Assembly: GCF_041434935.1 (NCBI RefSeq)
Contig: NZ_CP107964.1
Location: 6,431,001 to 6,495,000, forward strand
Length of the DNA stretch: 64,000 nt
Reading direction: 5' to 3'
From: Kitasatospora sp. NBC_00374
GTDB lineage: Bacteria; Actinomycetota; Actinomycetes; Streptomycetales; Streptomycetaceae
This document shows positions 7,574 to 16,652 of the stretch, in pieces. How positions within the stretch are numbered: position 1 is the stretch's first letter; every line of letters starts with the position of its first letter. Made by a program: the position numbers and the translations under genes. A model generated the notes under the pieces. It was not told the origin of the DNA. It saw nothing but the letters and a program-made list of their open reading frames with translations, and did no database searches.

Positions 7574-8535
7574 CCACCGCGCTGGCGGCGGTGCTGCTCG
7601 GCGGCTGGGTGATCTGGTACTACAACGGCAGCATCGGCTGGGCGGCGTACCTCACGCTGCTGGACCTGGCCGGCGCGGCCCAGCCCGACCAGCCGGGCCC
7701 GGGAACCCCGGGCGGGCCGTGGGTGCGCCTCGCCCAGGTGGTGGTCACCTTCTGCGGCATCACCTTCGTCCCGGTGGCCACCGCCATCGTGGTCGACATG
7801 CTGGCCACCGGTCGGCGCGGACTGCCGAGGGCGCCGGGGTCCCGGACCAGGGGCCACGTGGTGGTGGTCGGCCTTGGCAACGTCGGCACCCGGGTGGCCG
7901 CCCTGGTGCACGAGACCGGCGTGCCGGTGGTCTGCATCGAACGCGATCCGCAGGCCCGCGGCATCGCGGCGGTCCGGGCGCTCGGCCTGCCGGTGCTGGT
8001 GGGGGACGCGCCGCTGGAGAGCCAGCTGCGGCGGGCCCGGGTCCAGTACAGCCGCGCCCTGGTCGCCGTCACCACCGACGACGCGGCCAATCTGGAGGCC
8101 GCCCTGGAGGCCCGTGCGGTCCGGCCCGAAGTGCGCATCGTGGTACGGCTGTTCGACGACGACTTCGCCCACCACGTGTACGCCACCCTGGGGAACGTGG
8201 CCTCGCGCTCGGTCTCCTACCTGTCCGCGCCGGCGTTCGCGGCCGCGCTGATGGGCCGTGAGGTGCTGGGCACGCTCTCGGTCTACCGGCATGTGCTGCT
8301 GATCGCCGAGCTGACGGCCGAGGAGGGCACCGGTCTGCTGGGCCGGGACACCCACGAGATCGAGGGTGCGGGCGGGGTCCGGGTGATCGCCGTCCGGCTG
8401 GCCCGGCGGCCCGGGGACCACCAGTGGAACTTCGCCGACCGGGCCCGGCGGCTCGAAACCGGCGACCGGATCGTGGTGGCCGCCACCAGGAGCGGACTGG
8501 CCCGGATCAACACCCTGGACAGCGGGGGGAGTTGA
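7567..8535 (+). pseudogene. RCK/NAD-binding channel-like protein, C-terminal part (frameshifted)
   Basis: Read from the restored frame, this half carries the two membrane helices and the short pore-like AAYLTLLDLAGAAQPD loop, then a second Rossmann domain (HVVVVGLGNVGTRVAALV) and an RCK-C-like tail. The family is a bacterial NAD-binding ion-channel-like protein related to TrkA/CASTOR-type channels. The K+ selectivity signature TVGYG is absent, so the conducted ion is unknown. No good start codon with a Shine-Dalgarno exists for independent expression, so without frame restoration this half is probably not made. Confidence 0.7.
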
Positions 8536-8564
8536 TCCGGGCCGCCCGGTGGCTCAGCGGTGGC

Positions 8565-9341
8565 TCAGCGGTGGGTGAAGGACGGCGGACGCTTCTCGGC
8601 GAAGGCCGTCATGCCTTCCTTCTGGTCGGCGGTGGCGAAGGCGGCGTGGAACATCCGGCGCTCGAAGCGGACGCCCTCGGCGAGGGTGGTCTCGAAGGCC
8701 CGGTTGACGCTCTCCTTCATCATCACGGCGGCCGGGGTGGACATCGCGGCCACCGTCTCGGCGACGGCCATCGCCTCGGCGAGCAGGTCGTTCGCCGGGA
8801 CGATCCGGGACACCAGGCCGGCCCGCTCGGCCTCCTCGGCGTCCATCATCCGGCCGGTCAGACACAGCTCCATCGCCTTGGCCTTGCCGACCGCGCGGGT
8901 CAGGCGCTGCGAGCCGCCGATGCCGGGGATGACACCGAGCTTGATCTCCGGCTGGCCGAACTTGGCCGTGTCGGCGGCCAGCAGGATGTCGCAGAGCATC
9001 GCCAACTCGCAGCCGCCGCCCAGCGCGTAGCCCGCCACCGCGGCGATCACCGGCTTGCGCAGCCGGCCCAGCTCGTCCCAGGGGCCCAGCCAGTCGTCCA
9101 GGTAGACGTCGGGGAAGCGGTTGTCCTGCATCTCCTTGATGTCGGCGCCGGCCGCGAAGGCCTTCTCCGAACCGGTGATCACCAGGGCGCCGATCTCCGG
9201 ATCCCGGTCGAACGCCTTGGCGGCGGCCACCACCTCGTTCATCAGCTGGTTGTTGAGCGCGTTCAGCGCCTTCGGCCGGTTGAGCGTGATCAGCCCGACC
9301 CGGCCCTTGCGCTCCACCAGAATCGTCTCGTAGTCGGTCAT
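8565..9341 (-). CDS. Enoyl-CoA hydratase
   Basis: 258 aa crotonase. The ATG at 9341 follows AGGGAG. The oxyanion-hole segments are GADIKEM and GGGCELAM, and the two catalytic-type glutamates lie in GGCELAM and in FGQPEIKLGVIPGIGGSQRL, as in true hydratases. It would hydrate trans-2-enoyl-CoA in fatty-acid or branched-chain catabolism. The 3-hydroxyisobutyryl-CoA hydrolase-like gene upstream on the same strand suggests a valine/short-chain acyl-CoA context. An 11-bp tandem duplication (cggtggctcag) at 8547-8568 overlaps the stop codon. Confidence 0.9.
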   Translation of the reverse strand: MTDYETILVERKGRVGLITLNRPKALNALNNQLMNEVVAAAKAFDRDPEIGALVITGSEKAFAAGADIKEMQDNRFPDVYLDDWLGPWDELGRLRKPVIAAVAGYALGGGCELAMLCDILLAADTAKFGQPEIKLGVIPGIGGSQRLTRAVGKAKAMELCLTGRMMDAEEAERAGLVSRIVPANDLLAEAMAVAETVAAMSTPAAVMMKESVNRAFETTLAEGVRFERRMFHAAFATADQKEGMTAFAEKRPPSFTHR

Positions 9342-9459
9342 CGTCGTTGACTCCCTCTGCGCTGTGACGCTTGCTGTGACGGCACTCGACGCGCCCTGCC
9401 CGTCCATACCTTCGCGGACGCACCGGGGGACGCGCCAGTCTCGACTGCTGAGACGGTGG

Positions 9460-10488
9460 TCACCCGATCCCGAGCGTGCCGTCGGGGGCGGCGGAGAAGT
9501 AGCGCGCCACGTCGGCGGCGGTGACCTCGGCCAGGGTGGCGGGCCGCCAGTGCGGGTCGCGGTCCTTGTCGACCACCTGGGCCCGGATGCCCTCGACCAG
9601 GTCGTGACTGTCCAGCGCGGCGCAGGAGATCCGGTACTCCTGCTCCAGCGTCTCGCCGAGCGTCCGGTGCCCGCGGGCCTGCCGCAGGGCCGCCAGCGTG
9701 ACCTTGAGTGCGGTCGGGGACATGGCGTGGATCTGCTCGGCGGCCTCCTTGGCCTCCGGCACGCCGCTGTCCGCCAGGCGGTCGAGGATCTCCTCGACCG
9801 TGTCCGCCGCGTAGCAGTGGTCGATCCAGACGCGCTGCGCGGCCAGCTCGGAGGCGGGCGCGCCGCCCGCCCGGGCGGCGACCGCCTCGGCGGCGGGCCG
9901 CTCGGCCAGCTCGGCCAGCAGGGCGGGCAGCTGCGTGAGCGGCACATAGTGGTCGGCGAAGCCGCAGGTCAGCGCGTCCGCGGCGGTCATCGAGCCGGCC
10001 GTCAGGGCGATGTGGGTGCCCAGCTCACCGGGCGCGCGGGCCAGCAGCCGGCTGCCGCCGACGTCCGGCACCAGGCCGATCCTGGTCTCCGGCATCGCCA
10101 CCGTGGAGCGCTCGGTGACGATCCGCAGACCGCCGTGCGCGGAGACGCCGACCCCGCCGCCCATGGTGATGCCGTCCATCACCGCGACGTACGGCTTGGG
10201 GTAACGGGAGATCAGCTCGTTCAGCAGGTACTCGTCCCGGAAGAACGCCCGGAAGCCGACCCCGCCGGCCTTGGCGTCGTCGTGCATCGCCCGGACGTCC
10301 GCGCCCGCGCACAGCCCGCGCTCCCCGGCGCCGGTCAGCACCACGGTGGCCACCGACGCGTCCGCGGCCCACTCGTCGAGCGCCGCGCGGACGGTACGGA
10401 TCATCGCGTGGGTGAGCGAGTTGAGGGCCTTCGGCCGGTTCAGCGTGATGCGGCCGGCCAGGCCGTCCCGCTCGACGAGCACATCCAT
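9460..10488 (-). CDS. 3-hydroxyisobutyryl-CoA hydrolase (crotonase superfamily)
   Basis: 342 aa, which is the length of HIBYL-CoA hydrolases and longer than ordinary enoyl-CoA hydratases. Motifs include LNRPKALNSLTHAM, GLCAGADVRAMH, MGGGVGVSAHG and PETRIGLVPDVGGS, with the C-terminal extension typical of the hydrolase (the SPTALKVTL and EYRISC regions). It would release 3-hydroxyisobutyrate in valine degradation. It lies 118 bp upstream of the enoyl-CoA hydratase on the same strand, so they may be co-transcribed. Confidence 0.85.
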   Translation of the reverse strand: MDVLVERDGLAGRITLNRPKALNSLTHAMIRTVRAALDEWAADASVATVVLTGAGERGLCAGADVRAMHDDAKAGGVGFRAFFRDEYLLNELISRYPKPYVAVMDGITMGGGVGVSAHGGLRIVTERSTVAMPETRIGLVPDVGGSRLLARAPGELGTHIALTAGSMTAADALTCGFADHYVPLTQLPALLAELAERPAAEAVAARAGGAPASELAAQRVWIDHCYAADTVEEILDRLADSGVPEAKEAAEQIHAMSPTALKVTLAALRQARGHRTLGETLEQEYRISCAALDSHDLVEGIRAQVVDKDRDPHWRPATLAEVTAADVARYFSAAPDGTLGIG

Positions 10489-10544
10489 CGGGGTCCTCCA
10501 GATCACGGGGGTCGGTGCCCCCGACAGCCTAGGCCGCGGATACG

Positions 10545-10579
10545 CCGGTGGGCCCCCGACCGTGTCGGAGGCCCACCGG
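10545..10579. terminator. Hairpin terminator after fahA
   Basis: CCGGTGGGCC (10545-10554) pairs with GGCCCACCGG (10570-10579). Inside, CCGAC and GTCGG add five more pairs after one mismatch, leaving a 3-nt loop. It lies about 30 bp past the minus-strand end of fahA. Confidence 0.65.
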
Positions 10580-10607
10580 AGGGACCGCGGCCCAGGCGCG
10601 ATCGCGG

Positions 10608-11825
10608 TTACGGCACGATGCGGCCGTAGACCTCGCCGAAGCCGATCCGGGTGCCGTCGGGGCCCGGGGCGGTGGCGGTGATGGAGACCTCGTCGCCGTT
10701 CTCCAGGAAGGTGCGGGTGGTGCCGTCCGGGAGCTTGACCGGGTTCTCGCCGTTCCAGGTGAGCTCGATCAGGGCGCCGCGGGTCTCCGGCTCCGGGCCG
10801 CTGACGGTGCCGGAGGCGTACAGGTCGCCGGTGCGCAGGTTGGCGCCGTTGACCGTCATGTGCGCCAGCTGCTGGGCGGCCGTCCAGTACATGGCCGCGA
10901 AGGGCGGGCGGGAGACCGGGTGGCCGTTGAGCGAGACCTCCAGGTCCAGGTCCAGGCCCCAGGGCTCGGCGGCCCGGTCGTCCAGGTACTCCAGCGGCTC
11001 GACGTCGCGGGCCGGCGGGGCGACCCGGGCGTGCTCCAGGGCCGCCAGCGGGACGACCCAGGGGGCGACCGAGGTGGCGAAGGACTTGCCGAGGAACGGG
11101 CCGAGCGGCACGTACTCCCAGGCCTGGATGTCCCGGGCGGACCAGTCGTTGAGCAGCAGCACGCCGAAGACGTGCTCGGCGAAGTCGGCCAGTGCCACCC
11201 GGCTGCCCAGCTCGGTCGGGGTGCCGACGACGAAGGCGACCTCGGCCTCGATGTCCAGCCGGCGGGAGGGGCCGAAGGAGGGCAGCGGGTCGGTCGGTGC
11301 CTTGCGCTGGCCGTGCGGGCGCACCACGGGCGTGCCGGAGACCACCACCGTGCCGGCCCGGCCGTGGTAGCCGATCGGCAGGTGCTTCCAGTTGGGGGTG
11401 AGCGGCTCCGACCCGGGCCGGAACAGCCTGCCCAGGTTGGTGGCGTGGTGCTCGGAGGCGTAGAAGTCGACGTAGTCGGCCACCTCGAACGGCAGGTGCA
11501 GCTCGACCTCGGCCAGGTCCACCAGGTTCGGGACGACGGCCGGCCGGTGGGCCTCGTCGGTGAGCCACTCGGTGATCGCGGCCCGCACCGACGTCCAGGT
11601 GGAACGCCCGGCGGCCATCAGCGGGTTGAGGGTGTCCGCGTCCAGCAGGACGGACGGTGCGCCGGCCGCCCGCGCGGTGGCGCCGAGGTCCAGGACCTGC
11701 TCGCCGATGCGCACGCCGATCCGCCGCCGGCCGGGGCGGTCGGGAGCGGTGAAGACGCCGTACGGCAGGTTGTGGACGCCGAACGGGGAGTCGGCCGGCA
11801 CGGCGAGCCAGGTGGTGGCGGTCAA
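10608..11825 (-). CDS. fahA: Fumarylacetoacetase
   Basis: 405 aa. The start is a TTG at 11825-11823, 4 nt after GGAGG and overlapping the TGA of the upstream gene, so translation is probably coupled. The FAA-hydrolase core is clear: YVDFYASEHHATNLGR near residue 115, GYHGRAGTVVVSG, a metal-binding region LDIEAEVAFVVG, and NDWSARDIQAWEYVPLGPFLGKS in pieces. It catalyses the last step of tyrosine catabolism, fumarylacetoacetate to fumarate plus acetoacetate. It is the end gene of the hppD-hmgA-unknown-fahA group. Confidence 0.93.
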   Translation of the reverse strand: MTATTWLAVPADSPFGVHNLPYGVFTAPDRPGRRRIGVRIGEQVLDLGATARAAGAPSVLLDADTLNPLMAAGRSTWTSVRAAITEWLTDEAHRPAVVPNLVDLAEVELHLPFEVADYVDFYASEHHATNLGRLFRPGSEPLTPNWKHLPIGYHGRAGTVVVSGTPVVRPHGQRKAPTDPLPSFGPSRRLDIEAEVAFVVGTPTELGSRVALADFAEHVFGVLLLNDWSARDIQAWEYVPLGPFLGKSFATSVAPWVVPLAALEHARVAPPARDVEPLEYLDDRAAEPWGLDLDLEVSLNGHPVSRPPFAAMYWTAAQQLAHMTVNGANLRTGDLYASGTVSGPEPETRGALIELTWNGENPVKLPDGTTRTFLENGDEVSITATAPGPDGTRIGFGEVYGRIVP

Positions 11826-12643
11826 CGGTCCTCCAGTGGGGCGGGCGGGGCGAGCAGGCCGAGGGCGGCCAGGTCGGCGAGCGGCTCGGCGACGCTGCAG
11901 GTGCCGAAGGCGGTGAACCGGCGCCGCACGTCGTCGATCCGAGTGTCCGTCAGGTCGAGTGCGGCCTTGGCCAGCACCTCGCCGGAGCGCTCGGCGAGCA
12001 CCTCGGCGGCCAGCCCGGCGTCGTCGCCCGCCTGCGCGGCCAGCAGGACGTTCAGGAAGCCGTGGTGCTCGAAGCCGGTGGCCGGGTCGGTGTGCCGGAC
12101 GGCGTGGTGCAGGCCGGCCGTGCACTTGTACGGCAGCCCGCGCCCGGCGCAGCCGGCCAGGAAGGCGGCCAGCTCGGCCTCCGAGGGGAAGGCCCCGGCG
12201 GCGAGCCCTCCGGTGCGGAACTTGGCCCGGTACGGCGTGCCGGCGAGCACGTCCAGCGACGCCTCCAGGCCCTCGCCGCGCGGGAGTTCCACGGCGGCCG
12301 CGACCCCGGGCGGCAGCTGCTCGTTCAGGGTGGCCACCGCCGCACGGAGGTCGGGGTCGGCGAGCTCCACGCCGACCACGGTCAGCCCGTCCGCGTCCGC
12401 CAGTGCGGGCGCCAGTTGGCTGCTGCCTCCCGGCAGCACCAGGGCGACCCGCAGGGGTGCGGTGGTGGTGGCCCGCAGTTCGGCGAGCCGGCCCGCTCCG
12501 CACAGGAACGGGCCGACCGCCTCGGCGTACCAGGCGGACCGGTGCGCCTCGTGGGCCGGCACCGCCTCGGGCAGCGGCAGGTCTCCCGGTGGGAAGAGCG
12601 CCGCGTCGTCGAACAGCCCCCGGTAGAGGGCGGGTACGGTCAC
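11822..12643 (-). CDS. Conserved unknown protein coupled between hmgA and fahA
   Basis: 273 aa. The GTG at 12643 overlaps the hmgA stop by 4 nt, and its own stop overlaps the TTG of fahA, so it is translationally locked into the homogentisate operon. Visible conserved-looking features are an N-terminal YRGLFDDAALFPPG, a central AKFRTGG, and KCTAGLHHAVRHTDP followed by FEHHGFLN; alternating strands and helices suggest an alpha/beta barrel. I do not recognise a characterised family. The missing pathway step here is maleylacetoacetate isomerase, but no glutathione-transferase fold is seen. A role in that step or in metal/substrate handling is only inference. Confidence 0.8.
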   Translation of the reverse strand: MTVPALYRGLFDDAALFPPGDLPLPEAVPAHEAHRSAWYAEAVGPFLCGAGRLAELRATTTAPLRVALVLPGGSSQLAPALADADGLTVVGVELADPDLRAAVATLNEQLPPGVAAAVELPRGEGLEASLDVLAGTPYRAKFRTGGLAAGAFPSEAELAAFLAGCAGRGLPYKCTAGLHHAVRHTDPATGFEHHGFLNVLLAAQAGDDAGLAAEVLAERSGEVLAKAALDLTDTRIDDVRRRFTAFGTCSVAEPLADLAALGLLAPPAPLEDR

Positions 12644-13839
12644 CGGGCGGGCCCGCGGCCGGACCACGTCCAGGCGTAGCCCGGGTCCTCGCCGGCCGTC
12701 CCGGCCTCGCCGAGCTCCAGCGGGCGGAAGGTGTCCACCATCACCGCGAGCTCGTCGAAGAACTCCGCGCCGATCGAGCGCTCGTAGGCACCCGGCTGCG
12801 GCCCGTGCGTGTGGCCGCCGGGGTGCAGCGAGATCGAGCCCTGGGCGATGCCGGAGCCCTTGCGGGCCTCGTAGTCGCCGCCGCAGTAGAACATCACCTC
12901 GTCGCTGTCCACGTTGGCGTGGTAGTACGGCACCGGGATGGACAGCGGGTGGTAGTCCACCTTGCGCGGCACGAAGTTGCAGATCACGAAGTTGTGGCCC
13001 TCGAAGACCTGGTGGGCCGGCGGCGGCTGGTGGATCCGCCCGGTGATCGGCTCGAAGTCGGCGATGTTGAAGGCGTACGGGTACAGGCAGCCGTCCCAGC
13101 CGACCACGTCGAACGGATGGTCCGGCACGGTGTACCGGGTGCCGACCACGCCGTTCGCGCCGCGGTGCTTGACCAGTACGTCCACGTCGGTGCCGTCCAC
13201 CAGCAGCGGCCCGACCGGCCCGCGCAGGTCCCGCTCGCAGTACGGCGCGTGCTCCAGCAGCTGGCCGAAGCGCGAGAGGTAGCGCTTGGGCGGGGTGATG
13301 TGGCTGTTGGCCTCGATGCAGTACGCGCGCAGCGGCGCGTCGGGTGCGGGGACCCAGCGGTGGGTGGTGGCCCGGGGGATGATCACGTAGTCCCCCTGGC
13401 CGACCTCCAGGGTGCCGAACACCGTCTCCACCGTGCCGGAGCCGGACTCCACGTAGACGCACTCGTCGCCCAGCCCGTTGCGGTACAGCTCGCTCGGCGC
13501 GCCCGCCGCGACGTAGCTGATCCGCACGTCCGCGTTGCCGAGCACCAGCCGGCGCCCGGTCACCGCGTCGGTGTCCTTCCAGTCCTCGCCCTCGAACAGC
13601 GTGTGCAGCTTGAGGTGGCGGGGGAGCAGCGGAAGGTTCGGGGTGGTGGACTGGTCCGGCAGGACCCACGTCCGGGCGTCCACGATCGCGGAGGGGATGC
13701 TCCGGTGGTAGAGCAGCGACGAGTCGGAGGTGAAGCCCTCCTCGCCCATCAGCTCCTCGTAGTAGAGCCCGCCCTCGGGCGTGCGGTGCTGGGTGTGCCG
13801 CTTGGGCGGAATGCTGCCCAGCTGCCGGTAGTGCGCCAT
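12640..13839 (-). CDS. hmgA: Homogentisate 1,2-dioxygenase
   Basis: 399 aa. The double cupin fold is recognisable from GDYVIIPRATTHRWVP and the Fe-ligand region YYHANVDSDEVMFYC plus LHPGGHTHGPQPG near the C-terminus, where His, Glu and His bind iron. It cleaves homogentisate to maleylacetoacetate. It is somewhat shorter than the roughly 440-aa proteobacterial enzymes, as is normal for actinobacterial members. It lies 20 bp downstream of hppD and overlaps the next gene by 4 nt. Confidence 0.92.
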   Translation of the reverse strand: MAHYRQLGSIPPKRHTQHRTPEGGLYYEELMGEEGFTSDSSLLYHRSIPSAIVDARTWVLPDQSTTPNLPLLPRHLKLHTLFEGEDWKDTDAVTGRRLVLGNADVRISYVAAGAPSELYRNGLGDECVYVESGSGTVETVFGTLEVGQGDYVIIPRATTHRWVPAPDAPLRAYCIEANSHITPPKRYLSRFGQLLEHAPYCERDLRGPVGPLLVDGTDVDVLVKHRGANGVVGTRYTVPDHPFDVVGWDGCLYPYAFNIADFEPITGRIHQPPPAHQVFEGHNFVICNFVPRKVDYHPLSIPVPYYHANVDSDEVMFYCGGDYEARKGSGIAQGSISLHPGGHTHGPQPGAYERSIGAEFFDELAVMVDTFRPLELGEAGTAGEDPGYAWTWSGRGPAR

Positions 13840-13859
13840 CGTGGAGTCTCCTCACGGGC

Positions 13860-15068
13860 TCAGAGGTTGCCGCGCTTGTCCTGCTCGCGCTCGATGGACT
13901 CGAAGAGCGCCTTGAAGTTGCCCTTGCCGAATCCCAGCGAACCATGCCGCTCGATGAACTCGAAGAACACGGTCGGCCGGTCGCCCTGCGGCTTGGTGAA
14001 GATCTGCAGCAGGTAGCCGTCCTCGTCGCGGTCGACCAGGATGCCGCGCTTCTTCAGCTCCTCGACCGGGACGCGGACCTTGCCGATCCGCTCCCGCAGC
14101 TCGGGGTCGTCGTAGTACGAGTCCGGGGTGGAGAGGAACTCCACGCCGCGCGAGCGCAGCACGTCCACGGTGGTGAGGATGTCGTTGGTGGCGAGCGCCA
14201 GGTGCTGGCAGCCGGGGCCGCCGTAGAACTCCAGGTACTCGTCGATCTGCGACTTCTTCTTGGCGATGGCGGGCTCGTTCAGCGGGAACTTGACCCGGTG
14301 GTTGCCGCTGGCGACCACCTTGCTCATCAGCGCGGAGTACTCGGTGGCGATGTCGTCACCGACGAACTCGGCCATGTTCACGAAGCCCATGACCCGGTTG
14401 TAGAAGCCCACCCACTCGTTCATGTGGCCGAGCTCGACGTTGCCGACCGCGTGGTCGAGCGCCTGGAACAGCCGCTTCGGCGTACCCTCCGGGCGCTGCA
14501 CCTTGCTCTCGGCGACCACGTAGCCCGGCAGGTAGGGGCCGGTGTAGCGGGAGCGGTCGACCAGGGTGTGGCGGGTCTCGCCGTAGGTCGCGACGGCGGC
14601 GCGGCGGACGGTGCCGTTCTCGTCGGAGACGTCGTTCGGCTCCTCGAGGATCCGGGCGCCCTGGGCGCGGGCGTGCTCGATGCACTTGTCCACGTCCGGG
14701 ACCTCGATCGCGAGGTCGACCACACCGTCGCCGTGGCGGCGGTGGTGGTCCAGCAGCGGGCTGTCCGGGGCGACCCCGCCCTTGATCACGAAGCGGCAGG
14801 AGCCCGAGCGCAGCACGTACGACTTGCGGTCCCGGCGGCCGGTCTCCGGGCCGGAGTAGGCGACCAGCTCCATGCCGAAGACGGCCTGGTACAGCTGGGC
14901 CGTCAGGGTGGCGTTGCCGACGACGAAGACCACCGCGTCCTGGGCGATCACCGGGAAGGGGTCGTTGGCCGGGTTGTGCTCGACCAGGCCCACCAGGCGG
15001 CGCAGCTGCTCCGCGTCGAGGCCGGCCTCCAGCTCCTCGGGGGTGAGTTCAACGGCGTTGGCGGTCAT
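13860..15068 (-). CDS. hppD: 4-hydroxyphenylpyruvate dioxygenase
   Basis: 402 aa. The ATG at 15068 follows GAGGAAG. Two vicinal-oxygen-chelate domains are present; the iron ligands fall in LDHAVGNVEL (His), GCQHLALAT (His) and VFFEFIERHG (Glu). It converts 4-hydroxyphenylpyruvate to homogentisate and is the first enzyme of this operon. No Lrp-type regulator, which often adjoins hppD, is present next to it. The upstream region carries repeated TGGGCA elements. Confidence 0.95.
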   Translation of the reverse strand: MTANAVELTPEELEAGLDAEQLRRLVGLVEHNPANDPFPVIAQDAVVFVVGNATLTAQLYQAVFGMELVAYSGPETGRRDRKSYVLRSGSCRFVIKGGVAPDSPLLDHHRRHGDGVVDLAIEVPDVDKCIEHARAQGARILEEPNDVSDENGTVRRAAVATYGETRHTLVDRSRYTGPYLPGYVVAESKVQRPEGTPKRLFQALDHAVGNVELGHMNEWVGFYNRVMGFVNMAEFVGDDIATEYSALMSKVVASGNHRVKFPLNEPAIAKKKSQIDEYLEFYGGPGCQHLALATNDILTTVDVLRSRGVEFLSTPDSYYDDPELRERIGKVRVPVEELKKRGILVDRDEDGYLLQIFTKPQGDRPTVFFEFIERHGSLGFGKGNFKALFESIEREQDKRGNL

Positions 15069-15118
15069 CGGTGCTTCCTCCACGTCGAGGGGGTCCGCGG
15101 CGCAAGGGTGGGCGCCAT

Positions 15119-15231
15119 CGGTTGGGCAGAGCTTGCTCCTGGCAGGCCGGTTGGGCAACAGGTCGGGGTTTCACTGATCAATGTGTACAAGGTGAGCAGA
15201 CGGGCGGCGGTTCTTCTGTTCAGATTGCCCA
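15119..15231. promoter_or_regulatory. Repeated TGGGCA elements upstream of hppD
   Basis: CGGTTGGGCA occurs at 15119-15128 and again at 15148-15157. An inverted TGCCCA lies at 15226-15231. A small dyad CACTGATCAATGTG is between them. The arrangement suggests a binding region for a regulator of the tyrosine pathway; no matching factor is encoded nearby. Confidence 0.35.
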
Positions 15232-15292
15232 CTGTTTCGGGCGGTGCGCGGGGCTCCTGGGACGGGGATCGGGTCGGTGGCGGTGCCGCAGC

Positions 15293-16582
15293 TCAATCCT
15301 CGAACGTGAAGTGCCGGGTGAACCACTCGGCGGCCACCCGGGCGACCGCCGCCAGTGCGCCCGGCTCCTCGAACAGGTGGCCCGCCTCGGGGATCACCAG
15401 CAGACCGCTCTCGCCTCCCAGCTCGGCCCGCGCCAGCCGGTTGAGCTCCAGGACGCCGGTGTCCGCACCGCCGACGATCAGCAGGGTCGGCGCGGTGACC
15501 CGGGCGATCCTGGGGCCGGTGAGATCGGGGCGGCCGCCCCGGGAGACGATCGCGGCCGGCTCGGTGCCGGGCTCGGTGGAGGCCCACAGCGCGGCGGCGG
15601 CGCCGGTGCTCGCACCGAAGTAGCCCAGCGGCAGCCCGGTGCAGGCCGGATCCGCGCGCAGTCGCCGGGTGACCTCGGCCAGCCGGGCGCCGAGCAGCGG
15701 CGGGTCGAAGACCTTGCCGCGGTCGCCCTCCTCGGCCTTGGTCAGCAGGTCGAGCAGCAGGGTGCCCAGGCCCGCGCGGTTGAGCAGGCGGGCCACGGCC
15801 CGGTTGCGCGGGCTGTGCCGGCTGCTGCCGCTGCCGTGCGCGAACAGCACCACGCCGAGCGGATGGTGGGGGACGGCCAGGTCGCCGGTCAGCCTGGCGC
15901 CGGGCAGGTCGAAGACCGTCCGGACGGTCGGCTCGTCGGCCGGGTGCCGCTCGCCCGCCTCGGCCAGGCAGTCCAGCACCTCGGCGTCCGTGGTCTGCTC
16001 GAAGTCGTCGTAGAACTGGCCGATCGCCCAGAACCGGGACGGGGTGAACGGACAGACCAGCTCGTCGGTGGCCGACCCGAGCCGGTCCGCCCAGTCCTCC
16101 GGCGCGACCGGCACTGCCAGCACGACCCGCGCGGCGCCCCGGGCCCGGACGATCTCGCAGGCCGCCAGCGCGGTGGAGCCGGTCGCCACACCGTCGTCGA
16201 CCACCACGACGGTGCGGCCGCGCAGCTGGATCGCCGGGCGTCCGCGCCGGTACCGCTCGGCCCGCCGCTCCAGCTCCGCCCGCTCCTCCCGTTCGACCGC
16301 GGCCAGCTGCGCCGGGGCGACGCCCGCGCCGCGCATCACCCGGTCGTTGACCACCCGGACGCCGTCCTCGCCGATCGCGCCCATCCCCAGCTCGGGCTGG
16401 CTCGGCACGCCCAGCTTGCGGATGACGCAGATGTCCAGCGGGGCACCCAGCGCCCGCGCGACCTCGGCGGCGACCGGCACCCCGCCCCTGGGCAGTGCGA
16501 CCACCACCGGATCGGCGGCGAGCAGGTGCATCACCTCGGCCGCCAGCCGGCGGCCCGCGTCCCTGCGGTCGGTGAAGTGCAT
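15293..16582 (-). CDS. Phosphoribosyltransferase-alpha/beta hydrolase fusion
   Basis: 429 aa. The ATG at 16582 follows GGAGG. Residues 1 to about 210 form a type I phosphoribosyltransferase-like domain with the PRPP loop VVVVDDGVATGSTA. Residues about 215-429 form a dienelactone-hydrolase-type alpha/beta hydrolase with HGSGSSRHSPRN, nucleophile elbow GASTGA, an acid in IVGGADTG and His in EAGHLFEEPG. This fusion is widespread in actinobacterial stress regions, but its reaction is not established. Its promoter region contains one copy of the 18-bp motif shared by nearby genes. Confidence 0.88.
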   Translation of the reverse strand: MHFTDRRDAGRRLAAEVMHLLAADPVVVALPRGGVPVAAEVARALGAPLDICVIRKLGVPSQPELGMGAIGEDGVRVVNDRVMRGAGVAPAQLAAVEREERAELERRAERYRRGRPAIQLRGRTVVVVDDGVATGSTALAACEIVRARGAARVVLAVPVAPEDWADRLGSATDELVCPFTPSRFWAIGQFYDDFEQTTDAEVLDCLAEAGERHPADEPTVRTVFDLPGARLTGDLAVPHHPLGVVLFAHGSGSSRHSPRNRAVARLLNRAGLGTLLLDLLTKAEEGDRGKVFDPPLLGARLAEVTRRLRADPACTGLPLGYFGASTGAAAALWASTEPGTEPAAIVSRGGRPDLTGPRIARVTAPTLLIVGGADTGVLELNRLARAELGGESGLLVIPEAGHLFEEPGALAAVARVAAEWFTRHFTFED

Positions 16583-16652
16583 GGTGCCGCCTCCCCCTCC
16601 ACCGTACGTCCGCCCCGGCCGGGACCGGAGCGGGACGCGGGGTGGCCTGCCG

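Noticed and set aside
7560..7575. Programmed -1 frameshift to join the two halves of the RCK gene
   Set aside because: There is no X-XXY-YYZ slippery heptamer or clear downstream structure; a missing G is simpler.
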